A stretch of DNA of 64,000 nucleotides from Pseudoalteromonas sp. HM-SA03 (GCF_002289345.1 NZ_NSDG01000102.1:1-64000), one strand, 5' to 3'; shown: positions 17,916 through 29,652, counted from the stretch's first letter. The notes: generated by a model from the sequence alone, not told the origin. A program made the numbers and translations.

Positions 17916-18866
17916 TTACTTCCTTAATTTAACTAAGCATGCTTCCAAAGCTCCACCCAATGGCGCTTCTACATGATGTGTTGTTTCTGTTTTCGGGTGT
18001 ATAAATCTGAGTTCTTTGGCATGCAAAAACAGCCTATTTAATCCCACTTCACGCATTTTGGCATCAAACACCTGATCGCCATACTTATCGTCACACGCAA
18101 TCGGATGTCCTTTACATTGAGTATGTACTCGGATCTGGTGTGTTCTGCCTGTTACGGGTGACGCCTGCACCAAAGTAGCAGACTCAAAACGCTCGACGAC
18201 TCTAAAACGAGTATGAGAAGGCTTGCCTTGCTCATGATCCACTCGCACTACTCGTTCGCCTGACTTTAAGGTATTTTTACGTAGCGGTTCGGTGACATTT
18301 TTATGTTTGGCATCCCATTGCCCTGAAACCAGTGCAAGGTAATTCTTCTCCATAGTCTTTTCTCTTAGCTGCTCATGAAGTCCTTTCAGCACAGCACGAC
18401 GCTTTGAAATCAACAAACAACCCGATGTGTCGCGGTCCAAACGGTGCACCAACTCCAAGCTTTGCTCTTGTGGGCGTAATGCTCTTAATGCTTCAATTAA
18501 GCCGTAGCTTAAGCCGCTGCCACCATGTACCGCCATACCGGCTGGCTTATTTATAACTATCAGATACTTATCTTCATAAAGAATGGCATCTTCTAAGTTT
18601 GCGACTTTATCTAGGTTTTTAGGCACAAACTCTGCTTTCTCCGCAACACGCACAGGTGGGATACGGATTTCATCATTGATTTGTAATTTATATACAGGCT
18701 TCACCCGCTTTTTGTTTACGCGCACTTCCCCTTTACGAAGAATTTTATATACGGCGCTTTTTGGCACCCCTTTTAAATGCGTAACTAAAAAGTTATCGAT
18801 CCTTTGACCTTCTTGGTCTTCAGTCACGGTAACGAAGCTAACTTGTAATGCGGGTTTCTCTGACAT
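17916..18866 (-). CDS. rluC: 23S rRNA pseudouridine synthase RluC
   Basis: This 316-aa protein has an N-terminal S4 RNA-binding domain (about residues 15-75: RIDNFLVTHLKGVPKSAVYKILRKGEVRVNKKRV). A RluA-type catalytic domain follows with HRLDRDTSGCLLISK (catalytic Asp) and TGRTHQIRVH. RluC modifies U955, U2504 and U2580 in E. coli 23S rRNA. It is divergent from rne across a 610-nt gap, the same neighbourhood as in E. coli. Confidence 0.94.
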   Translation of the reverse strand: MSEKPALQVSFVTVTEDQEGQRIDNFLVTHLKGVPKSAVYKILRKGEVRVNKKRVKPVYKLQINDEIRIPPVRVAEKAEFVPKNLDKVANLEDAILYEDKYLIVINKPAGMAVHGGSGLSYGLIEALRALRPQEQSLELVHRLDRDTSGCLLISKRRAVLKGLHEQLREKTMEKNYLALVSGQWDAKHKNVTEPLRKNTLKSGERVVRVDHEQGKPSHTRFRVVERFESATLVQASPVTGRTHQIRVHTQCKGHPIACDDKYGDQVFDAKMREVGLNRLFLHAKELRFIHPKTETTHHVEAPLGGALEACLVKLRK

Positions 18867-19476
18867 TGCCTAATCACTGATTTGAGTAATAATTTAGTTG
18901 CTATCTCGACATTATTAGTGGGATAATTAGGCCGCAAATTTTTGCGAGGTGCTTTTTATCGCAAAAACAATGTCGTGATGCACATCTTGGATGGCAGATC
19001 ATACAGATTAGAGCTAATATTTCCAAAGCTTTTATCATCCATCTAAGATAAACACGTGCGAACAGTCAGTGCGAAGCGCGTAATATTTCGTTTAATGACT
19101 GGACACGATGAACAAACCAAAAAGCAAGAAATTAAAATTTGTCTGATACGTTTACCACAGTTGCAGTAATACCCGTGCATAGCAGGCCGCAACTCGTGAA
19201 TAACCACAAAGCAATCAAGTCAAAAAATGGTGATAGCCAAGCTTGGTAAACCAAGCTCAGCTTACCCCGTGCATGACTACTTTGTGAAACGAATAAACGT
19301 GCAAAAAGCGAACGATAGATCAGTGATTTTACCCTGATTTAAAGCGGAAACTGTGAATATGTTCCCTTTCCCCCAGTCGTGAGACTGCATCATTTAATAG
19401 GAACATCCAAGGTGTAGCACGCTGTCGCTGGCAAGACGTATCAGGCGCTGTAAATAATTAAGTAGAGAATTACAAT
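18867..19476 (+). promoter_or_regulatory. rluC/rne divergent region with long structured rne leader
   Basis: This 610-nt space has no gene. Several inverted repeats could form RNA stems on the rne side: CAGTCA/TGACTG (19064-19069 and 19097-19102), GTTGC/GCAAC (19160-19164 and 19189-19193), and a 7-bp stem AGCTTGG-TAAA-CCAAGCT (about 19240-19257). In E. coli a 361-nt rne leader with hairpins lets RNase E control its own mRNA. A comparable feedback leader is likely but not proven here. Confidence 0.55.
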
Positions 19477-22400
19477 ATGAAACGTATGCTGATCAATGCA
19501 ACGCAGCAAGAAGAAATGCGCGTGGCACTGGTTGACGGCCAGCGTCTATACGATCTAGATATAGAAAGCCCTGGTCACGAACAGAAAAAAGCCAATATCT
19601 ATAAGGGTAAAATTACCCGTATCGAACCATCCCTAGAAGCCGCATTTGTTGATTATGGCGCTGAGCGCCACGGATTCCTTCCTTTAAAAGAAATCGCTAA
19701 AACGTATTTTCCAGACGGCTATACATTCAATGGTCGCCCTAACATCAAAGATGTGATCAAAGAAGGTCAAGAAGTCATCGTTCAGGTTGACAAAGAAGAA
19801 CGTGGTCAAAAAGGCGCGGCACTCACAACGTTTATCAGCGTCGCTGGTAGTTACTTGGTATTAATGCCTAATAACCCAAGAGCAGGCGGCATTTCACGTC
19901 GTATCGAAGGTGACGAGCGCATAGAGCTAAAAGAAGCATTGAGTCGTTTAAACGTACCTAAAGGTATGGGTCTTATCGTACGCACCGCAGGCGTGGGTAA
20001 ATCTTTCGAAGAACTAGAGTACGACCTTAAAGCGCTACTCGTTCATTGGGACGCTATTCAAAATGCGGCAAATAGCGGTAAAGCACCTTTCTTAATTCAC
20101 CAAGAAAGTAACGTGATCTTCCGTGCAATTCGCGATTATTTACGTCGTGATATCGGTGAGATCCTAATTGATAAACCGCGTGTTTTTGAAGAAGCGAAGG
20201 CGCATATCGAGCGTTTCCGTCCAGATTTCATCAATCGTGTTAAGCTTTATCAAAACGATGTGCCATTATTCACGCATTATCAAATTGAGAGTCAGATTGA
20301 GTCAGCTTTCCAGCGTGAAGTGCGTTTGCCTTCAGGTGGTTCTATCGTTATTGACCCAACAGAAGCACTTACTTCTATCGATATCAACTCGTCAAAAGCG
20401 ACGAAAGGTGGCGATATCGAAGAGACGGCGCTGAACACTAACTTAGAAGCGGCTGATGAGATTGCACGCCAGTTACGTTTACGTGACTTAGGTGGCCTAA
20501 TCGTTATCGACTTTATCGATATGACTCCGCCTCGCCATCAACGTGAAGTAGAGAATCGCTTGAAAGAAGCCGTGCGTACTGACCGTGCTCGCGTGCAAAT
20601 CGGTAAGATTTCTCGTTTCGGCCTGTTAGAGATGTCACGTCAACGTTTGCGTCCGTCTTTAGGTGAAGCGAGCCAGCATACGTGTCCACGTTGTGACGGC
20701 CAAGGCACCATTCGCTCAAACGAATCCATTGCTTTGTCTATCTTGCGTCTAATCGAAGAAGAAGCGATCAAAGATAATACCGCTCAGGTCAATGCCCAAG
20801 TGCCTGTCGCTGTTGGTGCTTATCTATTAAATGAAAAGCGTCGTTCTGTGCAACGCATTGAAAAGCGCCACGAGTGCCACGTTGTTATCATTCCTAACCA
20901 ACATCTAGAAACACCTCACTATGAGGTGGTTAGATTGCGTAAAGATGAAACAACAGAAGCTGCAAGCTATGAGCAAATCACAGCGCCTGAGCCTGAAGTT
21001 GTTGAAATTACTCGAGCTCAAGCGATTGTGAAAGAGGAGCCTGTGTTAAAAGGTGTCGTTATGCCTGATGCACCAGCGCCTGCGCCAGCCCCTACTCCAA
21101 CTCAAGCTGCAAAACCACAAGCACGTAAGCCACAAGAAAAGCCAGCTCAAAGCGGCACTAGCCTGTTTGCAAAGATTGGTCAGTGGTTCAAGAGCCTATT
21201 TGCTAGTGACAGCGATAACCAAGAAGAAAACAAGCCTTCTGAAGAAAAATCATCACGCGATAACAACCGTGATAATCGCCGTCGCAATAATAACAACCGT
21301 CGTCGTAACAATAACCGCCGTCGTAACGATCAACAAAAAGACACAACGGTTGAATCGAAAGACGAAAACAACAGTAACGAGCAACGTGGTGATAACCGCA
21401 AACGCCGTCGTCCAAATAACAGAAAACGCCAAGATCAGGACAAAGCAAACCGTCCAGCTAAGCAATCTGTAAACGATAACGTTGAAGCGGCCGAGGCTAA
21501 CGAGGCGCCAGTTAAAGAAGCAACAGTAAAACCACGCAGACAAAGACGTAATCTTCGCAAGAAGGTACGTGTGGAAGAAACCAACGCACAGGATACTAAC
21601 AAGTCAGAGCAAACTGGCACTGAAGAAGTGAAAGTAGAAGCAAAGCCGCTTGAACAACCAGCGAAAACGGCAGCTGAGTCTAAAGCTGAACAAAAGCCAA
21701 GGCATAGAAAAGCGAAACCTGTCGAGGATAAGTCAGAACAAGAGTCAGCAACAAACGAACAAGTAGCATCACGTTCTCAACAAGCTGACGTACACGCTCA
21801 AGCAAAGCAGCAAGAAACTGCTAACACTGAGCGCCACGAACAAAACGATGTTACCGAGGTGGTATCTGCCGAACTTTCAGAATCGCAAATTGATGACGAA
21901 AATAAAGAAGGCCGCACTCGCTCTAGACGTTCTCCGCGTCATCTGAGAGCGGCAGGTCAACGTCGCCGTCGTCAGGATACGCCTGAAAAAGGTCAAGCTG
22001 CTGCATTTGTGCCCGTTGCAGATCAAGCAGCTGCAGAATACGAAGCAGAGCTAAAAGCAAAATCTTCTTCTGACATTGACGTTCAAGAAGGTGTACAGCA
22101 AGAAGCAAACACAATTGAGACTCAGTCGTCACCTAAAACGGTAACTGAAGACAATGCACCAACAACACAAACTGATGCAGAGCAAGATGTCGAAGCTAAG
22201 CCGGCCGAAGCACAGGTTGACGAAAATGCAGCGCAAGAAGTGGAGTCTGTAAAAGAAGTTGAGGCAAGTACTGCTGAAGCACCAATGCAACAAACGGCGC
22301 AGCCTGAAACATCTACAAGCACTGACGAAGTAATCGCAGAAGAAGTAGAAGCTATGCCGCCAGAAAAAGCAAGAGTGGTTAAAGCTGAGCCAATCGCTGA

Positions 22401-22863
22401 CACAGTAGAGACTGAACAAGTTGAAACGGCGAAGGCTGAAGATGAAGCTGAGACTGAAACTGCAGTTGTAGAAGAAACTCAGGCTTCTGACACTGAGGCA
22501 ATAGCAGAAGTTCAGGAGCCAGCAGTCGAGGCCCCGGCAACAGAAGCGGTTGTGGAAACAACAGCTGCTGAAACAGTTACTGAATCTTCAACTGAAGAGA
22601 CTCCAGTCGCTGAAACAGTTGAAGCACCTACTCAACAAGTAGTAAACGGCAATTCAGTACAAAGCCGTATACGCTTCAACCAAACGGCTGCCGCGCCAAT
22701 GACAAAAGCACAAAGTGTGATTGAGGATGTCGTGGTAGAAACACCATCTGCGATGCCACATGAACAGCGTCAGACTGTGGCGAATAGCGGCTTGGGTGTT
22801 GGCTCTAAGTCACCAACAGGCAGAGCAAGCGCCGACATGGCCTCTCCTGCTCAGGTTGACTAA
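19477..22863 (+). CDS. rne: Ribonuclease E
   Basis: This is a 1128-aa endoribonuclease and degradosome organiser. The N-terminal half has the S1 domain (about residues 35-125) and the DNase I-like catalytic region with Asp302 (TSIDINS) and Asp345 (IVIDFIDM). The Zn-link cysteines are Cys403 and Cys406 (CPRC). After about residue 520 comes a long disordered tail: proline/alanine linkers, an amphipathic segment near [10 protein letters not shown] (membrane anchor-like), Arg/Asn-rich RNA-binding stretches, then Glu/Ala/Thr-rich low complexity. The last ~45 residues again look conserved. A long structured leader precedes the gene and a strong terminator follows. Confidence 0.97.
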   Translation: MKRMLINATQQEEMRVALVDGQRLYDLDIESPGHEQKKANIYKGKITRIEPSLEAAFVDYGAERHGFLPLKEIAKTYFPDGYTFNGRPNIKDVIKEGQEVIVQVDKEERGQKGAALTTFISVAGSYLVLMPNNPRAGGISRRIEGDERIELKEALSRLNVPKGMGLIVRTAGVGKSFEELEYDLKALLVHWDAIQNAANSGKAPFLIHQESNVIFRAIRDYLRRDIGEILIDKPRVFEEAKAHIERFRPDFINRVKLYQNDVPLFTHYQIESQIESAFQREVRLPSGGSIVIDPTEALTSIDINSSKATKGGDIEETALNTNLEAADEIARQLRLRDLGGLIVIDFIDMTPPRHQREVENRLKEAVRTDRARVQIGKISRFGLLEMSRQRLRPSLGEASQHTCPRCDGQGTIRSNESIALSILRLIEEEAIKDNTAQVNAQVPVAVGAYLLNEKRRSVQRIEKRHECHVVIIPNQHLETPHYEVVRLRKDETTEAASYEQITAPEPEVVEITRAQAIVKEEPVLKGVVMPDAPAPAPAPTPTQAAKPQARKPQEKPAQSGTSLFAKIGQWFKSLFASDSDNQEENKPSEEKSSRDNNRDNRRRNNNNRRRNNNRRRNDQQKDTTVESKDENNSNEQRGDNRKRRRPNNRKRQDQDKANRPAKQSVNDNVEAAEANEAPVKEATVKPRRQRRNLRKKVRVEETNAQDTNKSEQTGTEEVKVEAKPLEQPAKTAAESKAEQKPRHRKAKPVEDKSEQESATNEQVASRSQQADVHAQAKQQETANTERHEQNDVTEVVSAELSESQIDDENKEGRTRSRRSPRHLRAAGQRRRRQDTPEKGQAAAFVPVADQAAAEYEAELKAKSSSDIDVQEGVQQEANTIETQSSPKTVTEDNAPTTQTDAEQDVEAKPAEAQVDENAAQEVESVKEVEASTAEAPMQQTAQPETSTSTDEVIAEEVEAMPPEKARVVKAEPIADTVETEQVETAKAEDEAETETAVVEETQASDTEAIAEVQEPAVEAPATEAVVETTAAETVTESSTEETPVAETVEAPTQQVVNGNSVQSRIRFNQTAAAPMTKAQSVIEDVVVETPSAMPHEQRQTVANSGLGVGSKSPTGRASADMASPAQVD

Positions 22864-22873
22864 GCAGTAATTG

Positions 22874-22903
22874 AAAAGCCAGTCTTTTTAGACTGGCTTT
22901 TTT
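22874..22903 (+). terminator. rne terminator
   Basis: AAAAGCCAGTCT and AGACTGGCTTTT pair in a 12-bp stem followed by TTTTTT, 11 nt after the rne stop. Confidence 0.9.
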
Positions 22904-23011
22904 GTGTCCGAATTTTACTGAGCAGACAAATGGTAATACCAGTCCTTCGTAGCACTCCGTGTTATTTATCAGTAGAATGCCGTCAATTCTTTGATCGTTA
23001 AAGTCAAAAGT

Positions 23012-24670
23012 ATGATCACACTTAAGAGATTTAAAAACGCCTCTTTAAAAGGTGACCTATTCGGTGGTGTAACCACTGCAATTATTTCTTTACCACTCGC
23101 ACTCGCTTTTGGTGTTGCCTCTGGTGCTGGCGCAGAAGCTGGGATGTGGGGCGCAATTTTAGTTGGCTTATTTGCCGCGCTGTTCGGTGGTTCAACCTCC
23201 CTCATTTCTGAACCAACCGGCCCAATGACTGTTATCATGACAGCAGTACTCACCGCCATGATGAGCAAGTACCCCGAAAATGGTCTTGCGATGGGCTTTA
23301 CTGTTGTCATGATGGCAGGTGCTTTTCAGGTTTTACTCGGTACGCTCAAGTTAGGTAAATACGTTACCTTGATGCCTTACAGCGTCATCTCCGGATTTAT
23401 GTCTGGTATTGGTGTTATCCTCATTATTTTGCAGCTTGCTCCTTTACTTGGACACCAAGCGCCTGCAGGTGGTGTTGTTGGCACTTTGTCTAATTTGCCC
23501 AGCCTGCTAATGGATTTACACTTTTCCGAGTTGTTCCTCGGGGTGATCACACTTGCAATCTTATTCAAAATGCCAAGTAAGTGGCGCCAGTACGTCCCCG
23601 CTCAACTGGTCGCACTCGTCGCCGTTACACTGCTTTCAATTATTATTTTTGATACCGATAGTATTCGCCGCATCGGAGAAATTCCAAGTGGCTTGCCAAG
23701 TATTGTGTTGCCAGTATTATCACCAGAGCTATTCGTTGAAATGCTTATCGACGCATTGGTACTGGGCACTTTGGGCTGTATAGATACGTTGCTAACAGCA
23801 GTAATAGCCGACAGTTTAACGCGAACCGAGCATGATTCCGATAAGGAGCTCAGAGGCCAAGGTATTGCCAATATGATAGCTGGCCTTTTTGGTGCATTGC
23901 CAGGTGCTGGCGCAACGATGGGAACTGTGGTCAATATTCAAGTGGGCGCTCGCTCGCCAATCGCTGGCATATTCAGGGCACTAATTTTGATGGCCGTAGT
24001 CTTTATCGCGGGCAGTTTGACCGAGCCAATCCCAATGGCGGTGCTTGCTGGTATTGCAGTGTATGTTGGTTTTAATATTCTGGATTGGAGTTTTATCCAG
24101 CGTGCTCATAGGCTTAGTGTCAGTCAAATGGCGATTATGTATGGCGTAATGCTCCTTACCGTTTTTGTTGACCTGATTGTTGCCGTGGGCCTTGGCGTAT
24201 TTATCTCTAATGTGATGATCATAGAGAGATTAAGCCGAGTGCAAGCTAATCATGTTAAAGCAATTAGCGACAGTGATAGCGATGAAGATGTGCCACTAAC
24301 AAAAAAGGAAAGCGAGCTGTTAGATAAAGCCAACGGTAAACTATTATTCTTTTATCTTTCCGGGCCAATGATTTTTAGCGTCTCAAAAGCAATCGCAAGA
24401 CAACACCGCAAGATTAGTGAATACAAAGCCATGGTATTAGATTTAAGCGACGTAGCTATGATTGATGTCACCGTGGGCTTAGCCATTGAAAATGCGATTA
24501 CAGATGCGCTTGATGCTGACTGTAGCGTGTTTATCTATTCACCAAATTTAGAAACCACCGATAAACTCAAGCGCTTAAACATTCACGACCGTCTAGGCGA
24601 TCGTGCATTTTGTGATAGTCGCGAGATAGCGCTCAGTCAAGCCATTGATACTATGGCTAAAGCTTATTGA
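23012..24670 (+). CDS. SulP-family anion transporter with STAS domain
   Basis: This is a protein of about 552 aa. Roughly 10-14 transmembrane segments come first (GVTTAIISLPLALAFGVASG, the SulP opening, through about residue 415). A C-terminal cytoplasmic STAS domain follows (LLFFYLSGPMIFSVSKAIAR onward). The family carries sulfate, bicarbonate or dicarboxylates; the substrate is not evident. ATG at 23012 is preferred to the TTG at 22991, but no strong ribosome-binding site is seen. Its 3' end overlaps the convergent LysR gene by 14 nt. Confidence 0.88.
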   Translation: MITLKRFKNASLKGDLFGGVTTAIISLPLALAFGVASGAGAEAGMWGAILVGLFAALFGGSTSLISEPTGPMTVIMTAVLTAMMSKYPENGLAMGFTVVMMAGAFQVLLGTLKLGKYVTLMPYSVISGFMSGIGVILIILQLAPLLGHQAPAGGVVGTLSNLPSLLMDLHFSELFLGVITLAILFKMPSKWRQYVPAQLVALVAVTLLSIIIFDTDSIRRIGEIPSGLPSIVLPVLSPELFVEMLIDALVLGTLGCIDTLLTAVIADSLTRTEHDSDKELRGQGIANMIAGLFGALPGAGATMGTVVNIQVGARSPIAGIFRALILMAVVFIAGSLTEPIPMAVLAGIAVYVGFNILDWSFIQRAHRLSVSQMAIMYGVMLLTVFVDLIVAVGLGVFISNVMIIERLSRVQANHVKAISDSDSDEDVPLTKKESELLDKANGKLLFFYLSGPMIFSVSKAIARQHRKISEYKAMVLDLSDVAMIDVTVGLAIENAITDALDADCSVFIYSPNLETTDKLKRLNIHDRLGDRAFCDSREIALSQAIDTMAKAY

Positions 24671-25532
24671 AGTGCACGCTCAAGTGATCCAGCAATAACC
24701 TTAAGCTGGTCGCGACAAATTGTCTGGGTGGGTACAGCGCCCAGACCCCCTCTTCTTCAGGTCTAAAATTGGTTAGTACCTCTGTTAACTCACCACTCTC
24801 TAGCGCCTCTTGCACGTAATAATGTGGTAACTGTACCAACCCTAAGCCTTGCTTTGCTGCTTCCAAGAGCCCCCAACCACTGTTGCAACGCAGTGGCCCA
24901 GCCACTTTAATTTGCCGCGCTTTACCGAGCTCAACAAAGCGCCATTCGCTACTATTGCCAATCAAACATCTATGATTGCCAAGCTCAGCGAGCGTATGCG
25001 GTTGGCCAAATTGATTTAAATAGATATTCGCGCCACACACCATGGTTTTACGTGTGGTTAGCCGTTTGGCGCGCAGTGATGAATCCTGTAACTTACCGAG
25101 TCGAATTGCCAAGTCAAAGCCCTTATCGAGCAAGTCGACTTGATTGTTCGTCAAATGCATTTCAACCTCAACTTTTGGATACAAACGCATAAAGTCAACC
25201 ACGGCAGGCATGACATAAGATTCGCCGTACATTACCGGTGCGGTAAGCTTAAGTTTGCCTGTTGGCTGTCTATCACGTTGACGGATTGCAGCAGTGGCAT
25301 CATCTAATCCATGTTGCAAATGCTTTGCGTGAGATAAAAACACTTCACCTTCCTGAGTCAGCGCTAATTTTCGGGTAGTGCGCGTCAAAAGTTGGATGTT
25401 GAGCCGCTCCTCTAACATTTTCACACGGCGACTAATTTGCGCAACCGAAGTATTTAACTGAGTTGCAGCCCCACTAAATGAGCCATTACTCGCGACCGCT
25501 ACAAACTCATCAATGCCAATCCATCTATCCAT
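24657..25532 (-). CDS. LysR-family regulator next to frmA
   Basis: This is a 291-aa LysR regulator. The HTH is at residues about 3-60 (WIGIDEFVAVASNGSFSGAATQLNTSVAQISRRVKMLEERL) and the effector domain runs to the C-terminus. ATG at 25532 is chosen because MDRWIGIDEFV is the usual LysR opening; the upstream extension to 25577 has no support. It diverges from frmA across 95 nt that contain a symmetric operator-like repeat. It is therefore a candidate regulator of formaldehyde detoxification, as in many proteobacteria. Confidence 0.88.
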   Translation of the reverse strand: MDRWIGIDEFVAVASNGSFSGAATQLNTSVAQISRRVKMLEERLNIQLLTRTTRKLALTQEGEVFLSHAKHLQHGLDDATAAIRQRDRQPTGKLKLTAPVMYGESYVMPAVVDFMRLYPKVEVEMHLTNNQVDLLDKGFDLAIRLGKLQDSSLRAKRLTTRKTMVCGANIYLNQFGQPHTLAELGNHRCLIGNSSEWRFVELGKARQIKVAGPLRCNSGWGLLEAAKQGLGLVQLPHYYVQEALESGELTEVLTNFRPEEEGVWALYPPRQFVATSLRLLLDHLSVHFNKL

Positions 25533-25558
25533 TATTACATATACGTAAAAGTCTTTAT

Positions 25559-26749
<1,191 letters not shown>

Positions 26750-26759
26750 TACCCGCTCA

Positions 26760-26780
26760 AGGACGCACAGGTTGCGTCCT
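26760..26780 (+). other. Intercistronic hairpin between frmA and fghA
   Basis: AGGACGCA and TGCGTCCT pair in an 8-bp stem with a CAGGT loop, 11 nt after the frmA stop. No T-run follows, so it is more likely a processing or stabilising element than a terminator. Confidence 0.55.
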
Positions 26781-26805
26781 ATTTCACTTAATTAAGGAGC
26801 ACTTG

Positions 26806-27648
26806 ATGGAACTGATTTCCAGCAACAAAGTATCCGGCGGTTGGCATAAGCGCTACAAACATACCAGTCAGTCGACGCAGTGTGAAATGACCTTTGCCAT
26901 TTTTTTACCTGAAATCGTCAATGAGGGACAACAAGTCCCGGTTTTATATTGGCTCTCAGGTTTAACTTGCAGCGATGAAAACTTCATGCAAAAAGCAGGC
27001 GCGTTTAAAAAAGCCAACGAGCTTGGCATCGCTATTGTCGCACCAGATACAAGCCCGCGCGGAGAAGGCGTTGCAGATGACGAAAATGGCGCTTATGACT
27101 TTGGTCTAGGTGCAGGGTTTTATGTCAATGCGACACAGGCGCCATATAGTCAACATTATCAAATGTATGACTACGTGACAGAAGAGCTGCCTCAGTTAAT
27201 CGAAGCACACTTCCCGGTTAGCCCGCAAAAAGCCATTAGTGGTCACTCCATGGGTGGACATGGTGCGTTAATAATTGGGCTTAGAAACCCTGATGCCTAT
27301 ACGAGTATCTCAGCGTTTAGTCCAATCGTTCACCCAAGTAACTGCCCCTGGGGTCAAAAAGCGCTAACAGGATATTTAGGGGACGACAAACAGCGTTGGC
27401 AACAATATGACGCGACCGAACTATTGTCGCACTATGTTAGTCCAACAAAACGTCCGATACTCATTGAGCAAGGTTCAAGTGACCAGTTTTTAGACGAGCA
27501 GCTAAAGCCTTGGTTATTCGAACAAGCTGCAGAAAAAGCAGGCTACCCTATCACGCTAAACATGCATGAAGGTTACGATCATAGCTATTTCTTTATCTCG
27601 AGCTTTATTGAAAATCATCTTGAGTTTCATGCTAACTATATGAAGTGA
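26806..27648 (+). CDS. fghA: S-formylglutathione hydrolase
   Basis: This is a 280-aa esterase-D family alpha/beta hydrolase that releases formate from S-formylglutathione. The nucleophile is in SGHSMGGHGAL, the Asp in EQGSSDQFLDEQ and the His in EGYDHSYFF. ATG at 26806 is chosen because AAGGAG lies 6 nt upstream; the TTG at 26803 is not needed. It completes the pathway begun by frmA. Confidence 0.95.
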   Translation: MELISSNKVSGGWHKRYKHTSQSTQCEMTFAIFLPEIVNEGQQVPVLYWLSGLTCSDENFMQKAGAFKKANELGIAIVAPDTSPRGEGVADDENGAYDFGLGAGFYVNATQAPYSQHYQMYDYVTEELPQLIEAHFPVSPQKAISGHSMGGHGALIIGLRNPDAYTSISAFSPIVHPSNCPWGQKALTGYLGDDKQRWQQYDATELLSHYVSPTKRPILIEQGSSDQFLDEQLKPWLFEQAAEKAGYPITLNMHEGYDHSYFFISSFIENHLEFHANYMK

Positions 27649-27689
27649 GCCTGACTGCCGTTTGCGCATTTAAGCACAGCAATAAGCTA

Positions 27690-27721
27690 AAAATAAAAAA
27701 GGCGTACTCCCTGTACGCCTT
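27690..27721 (-). terminator. Terminator between convergent fghA and fabY-like genes
   Basis: AAGGCGTAC and GTACGCCTT form a 9-bp stem with a 5-nt loop. The minus strand continues with TTTTTTATTT, so it is a strong terminator for the ketoacyl synthase. The plus side has only a broken T-run for fghA. Confidence 0.8.
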
Positions 27722-27753
27722 GCTTGCTTAACATTATTCTTGGTATCAAATCA

Positions 27754-29652
27754 TCAGATTAAATCACCGTATGGATTCGTTGGACAAAGCTGTATACTTT
27801 GCTCGAACCCAGGAATGGCTAATTCTTGCTGACTTAAATTCAATTCAGACTCATCAATCATGCCATTGCCAAAACGATAAATGAGCTCGTATTGACCATA
27901 ATCAGCCGCTTGCTGATATGCAATTTGTCTTTGTGTTGTAATGGCAAGTTGTTGCTCATAATTTGCAAACTCAGCTTGGCTATAGCGCTTGCTCAGTAGC
28001 TGCTTCGTGAGCTTTGGAGAAAGTACTGTTGCCGTTGCATTGTTGCCGCCAAAGCCCTTGGAGTTTATAAAGGCGATATCCATTGGATCGCACTCATAGT
28101 GCTCAGTGCGAATATCTAAATGCTCGGCGTGAACATCCTCTGCTACTGCATTGATTGTGGTGATCCCCGGCATGATATTGTATTCAAATACCCCAAGTGC
28201 CATCGCTAGCTGATCGCCAGACGCTGGCGCGATAGTATGACCAACATATGCTTTTGGCGCCGCCACTTTCCAGCCGTTAATCGCAAAAGTTTCTGCGATT
28301 TTGTGGTAGATAAGCGACTCAGTGACCCGGTTTTGTGGTGTGCTTGAGCCATGTGCCAAAATAAAGCTGCGTTTTACTAAAGCCTCTGTGCCTGCGATTT
28401 GCTGAGCCAGTGCGACCGATTTTGCCATGGTAATATAGTTACCAGGTCCAGGTGCCGTAATCGACTTTTTCACGCCGTCTGCATTGACATATACGTCAGC
28501 AACCGAGCCCATGATCTGCGCGCCAAGTTCAATTGCTAAGGCGTCATCCATCAAAATCGCCACTTGTGCCCCTTCACCAATTGTAAAGCCACAGTTTTCA
28601 CCAAAAGGACGACTTGTTTTGCGATAGTCTACATGCTCAGTACCATCAAGTTTGCGTAAGCCTTCTTCATTTGCGAGTGCGCCCATATTACCGAAGCCTT
28701 CTATGATTTCTGGTGTGATCGCACATTCAACACTGGCTACAATCGCCACTCGAGTACGGCCAGCCTGAATATCATTCACTGCAGCGCGGAGGTTATATAG
28801 AAACGTCGCACAGGCACCTGATGTCGTAAATGTTGTGCCAACGCTGCCAGTAACATAAGCATTGATAAAGTCAGTGGACATGGTGTTGAGTCCTAGCGCC
28901 AACTGCTTAGTGCTTACTCGGTCGCCACGCAAACGACTACGTACTAATCCACCTAAGCCCTCATCATTCATTTGCCCTGCCACAGAGGCGGAGTAAGTGC
29001 CGATTTGGTCCGGTCGCACGCTGTTCATTACCTTGTCCCACTCAAGACCCGTTGAGCGGATAGCGTCGGTTGCAGCAAAAATCGTCGCCTGAAGGCCGCG
29101 TGGTTGATAACGGCTGTTATACATGAGTGATGGCTCAAAGCCTGTTGGTAATTGACCTGCGGCTTTAATTGGATTGTCTCTATAGCTATCGTGCTTAACT
29201 TCAATCTGGTCCGCAATGGTTACTTCAACCGTTTTTGGATCAAGCTCAATCACTTGCCAAGCTGCAGGAACGGGTTTTGGCAAGTCACGCTTACGACAAC
29301 TGAATACTATCTTGCTGTCATCATTTGCTTTCATCGTGAGCTTTTGCTGCCAAGGGGTCGCGTCTACATCAAAATGGTTTTTTTCAATTTTACGGATCAA
29401 CGTTCCCGCTAAGATCTGCTCACCAAAACGCGACTCAATCTCTACCTCTTGAATGATTTGGTCGTTTTGGTCAATCAGCTGACCATCTTCATAGCGCACT
29501 AAGTTCATTAAACTCGCAAGGCCCAAATAGGTTTCTTGTCGGTCTTTAGCATTTAGTTTATCAAGTACAATACGTTTGTAGCCTTGATGGAAAGAGGTGC
29601 GCCCCGCGGCGTTAATCCCCCCCATTCCTACAATAATTGGCAATGCTGTCAT
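27754..29652 (-). CDS. fabY: FabY-type 3-oxoacyl-ACP synthase
   Basis: This is a 632-aa beta-ketoacyl synthase, over 200 residues longer than FabF. The thiolase-fold active site is complete: Cys281 (TSGACATFLYN), His434 (LAHGSSTPQNRVTE), His472 (AYVGHTIAPASGDQ). The long N-terminal region (PIIVGMGGINAAGRTSFHQG) and the QLPTGFEPSLMYNSRYQPRG segment look, from memory, like Pseudomonas aeruginosa FabY (PA5174, about 634 aa). FabY starts fatty-acid synthesis from acetyl-CoA and malonyl-ACP in place of FabH. The fab operon in this window lacks fabH, which makes that role plausible. A divergent GlxA-type regulator is 117 nt away. The alternative is a ketoacyl synthase for a secondary lipid. Confidence 0.8.
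   Translation of the reverse strand: MTALPIIVGMGGINAAGRTSFHQGYKRIVLDKLNAKDRQETYLGLASLMNLVRYEDGQLIDQNDQIIQEVEIESRFGEQILAGTLIRKIEKNHFDVDATPWQQKLTMKANDDSKIVFSCRKRDLPKPVPAAWQVIELDPKTVEVTIADQIEVKHDSYRDNPIKAAGQLPTGFEPSLMYNSRYQPRGLQATIFAATDAIRSTGLEWDKVMNSVRPDQIGTYSASVAGQMNDEGLGGLVRSRLRGDRVSTKQLALGLNTMSTDFINAYVTGSVGTTFTTSGACATFLYNLRAAVNDIQAGRTRVAIVASVECAITPEIIEGFGNMGALANEEGLRKLDGTEHVDYRKTSRPFGENCGFTIGEGAQVAILMDDALAIELGAQIMGSVADVYVNADGVKKSITAPGPGNYITMAKSVALAQQIAGTEALVKRSFILAHGSSTPQNRVTESLIYHKIAETFAINGWKVAAPKAYVGHTIAPASGDQLAMALGVFEYNIMPGITTINAVAEDVHAEHLDIRTEHYECDPMDIAFINSKGFGGNNATATVLSPKLTKQLLSKRYSQAEFANYEQQLAITTQRQIAYQQAADYGQYELIYRFGNGMIDESELNLSQQELAIPGFEQSIQLCPTNPYGDLI

Noticed and set aside
20513-22561. 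Several antisense and out-of-frame ORFs across the rne tail
   Set aside because: They arise from low-complexity Glu/Arg/Ala-rich codons of RNase E, have biased composition and no ribosome-binding sites or family resemblance.
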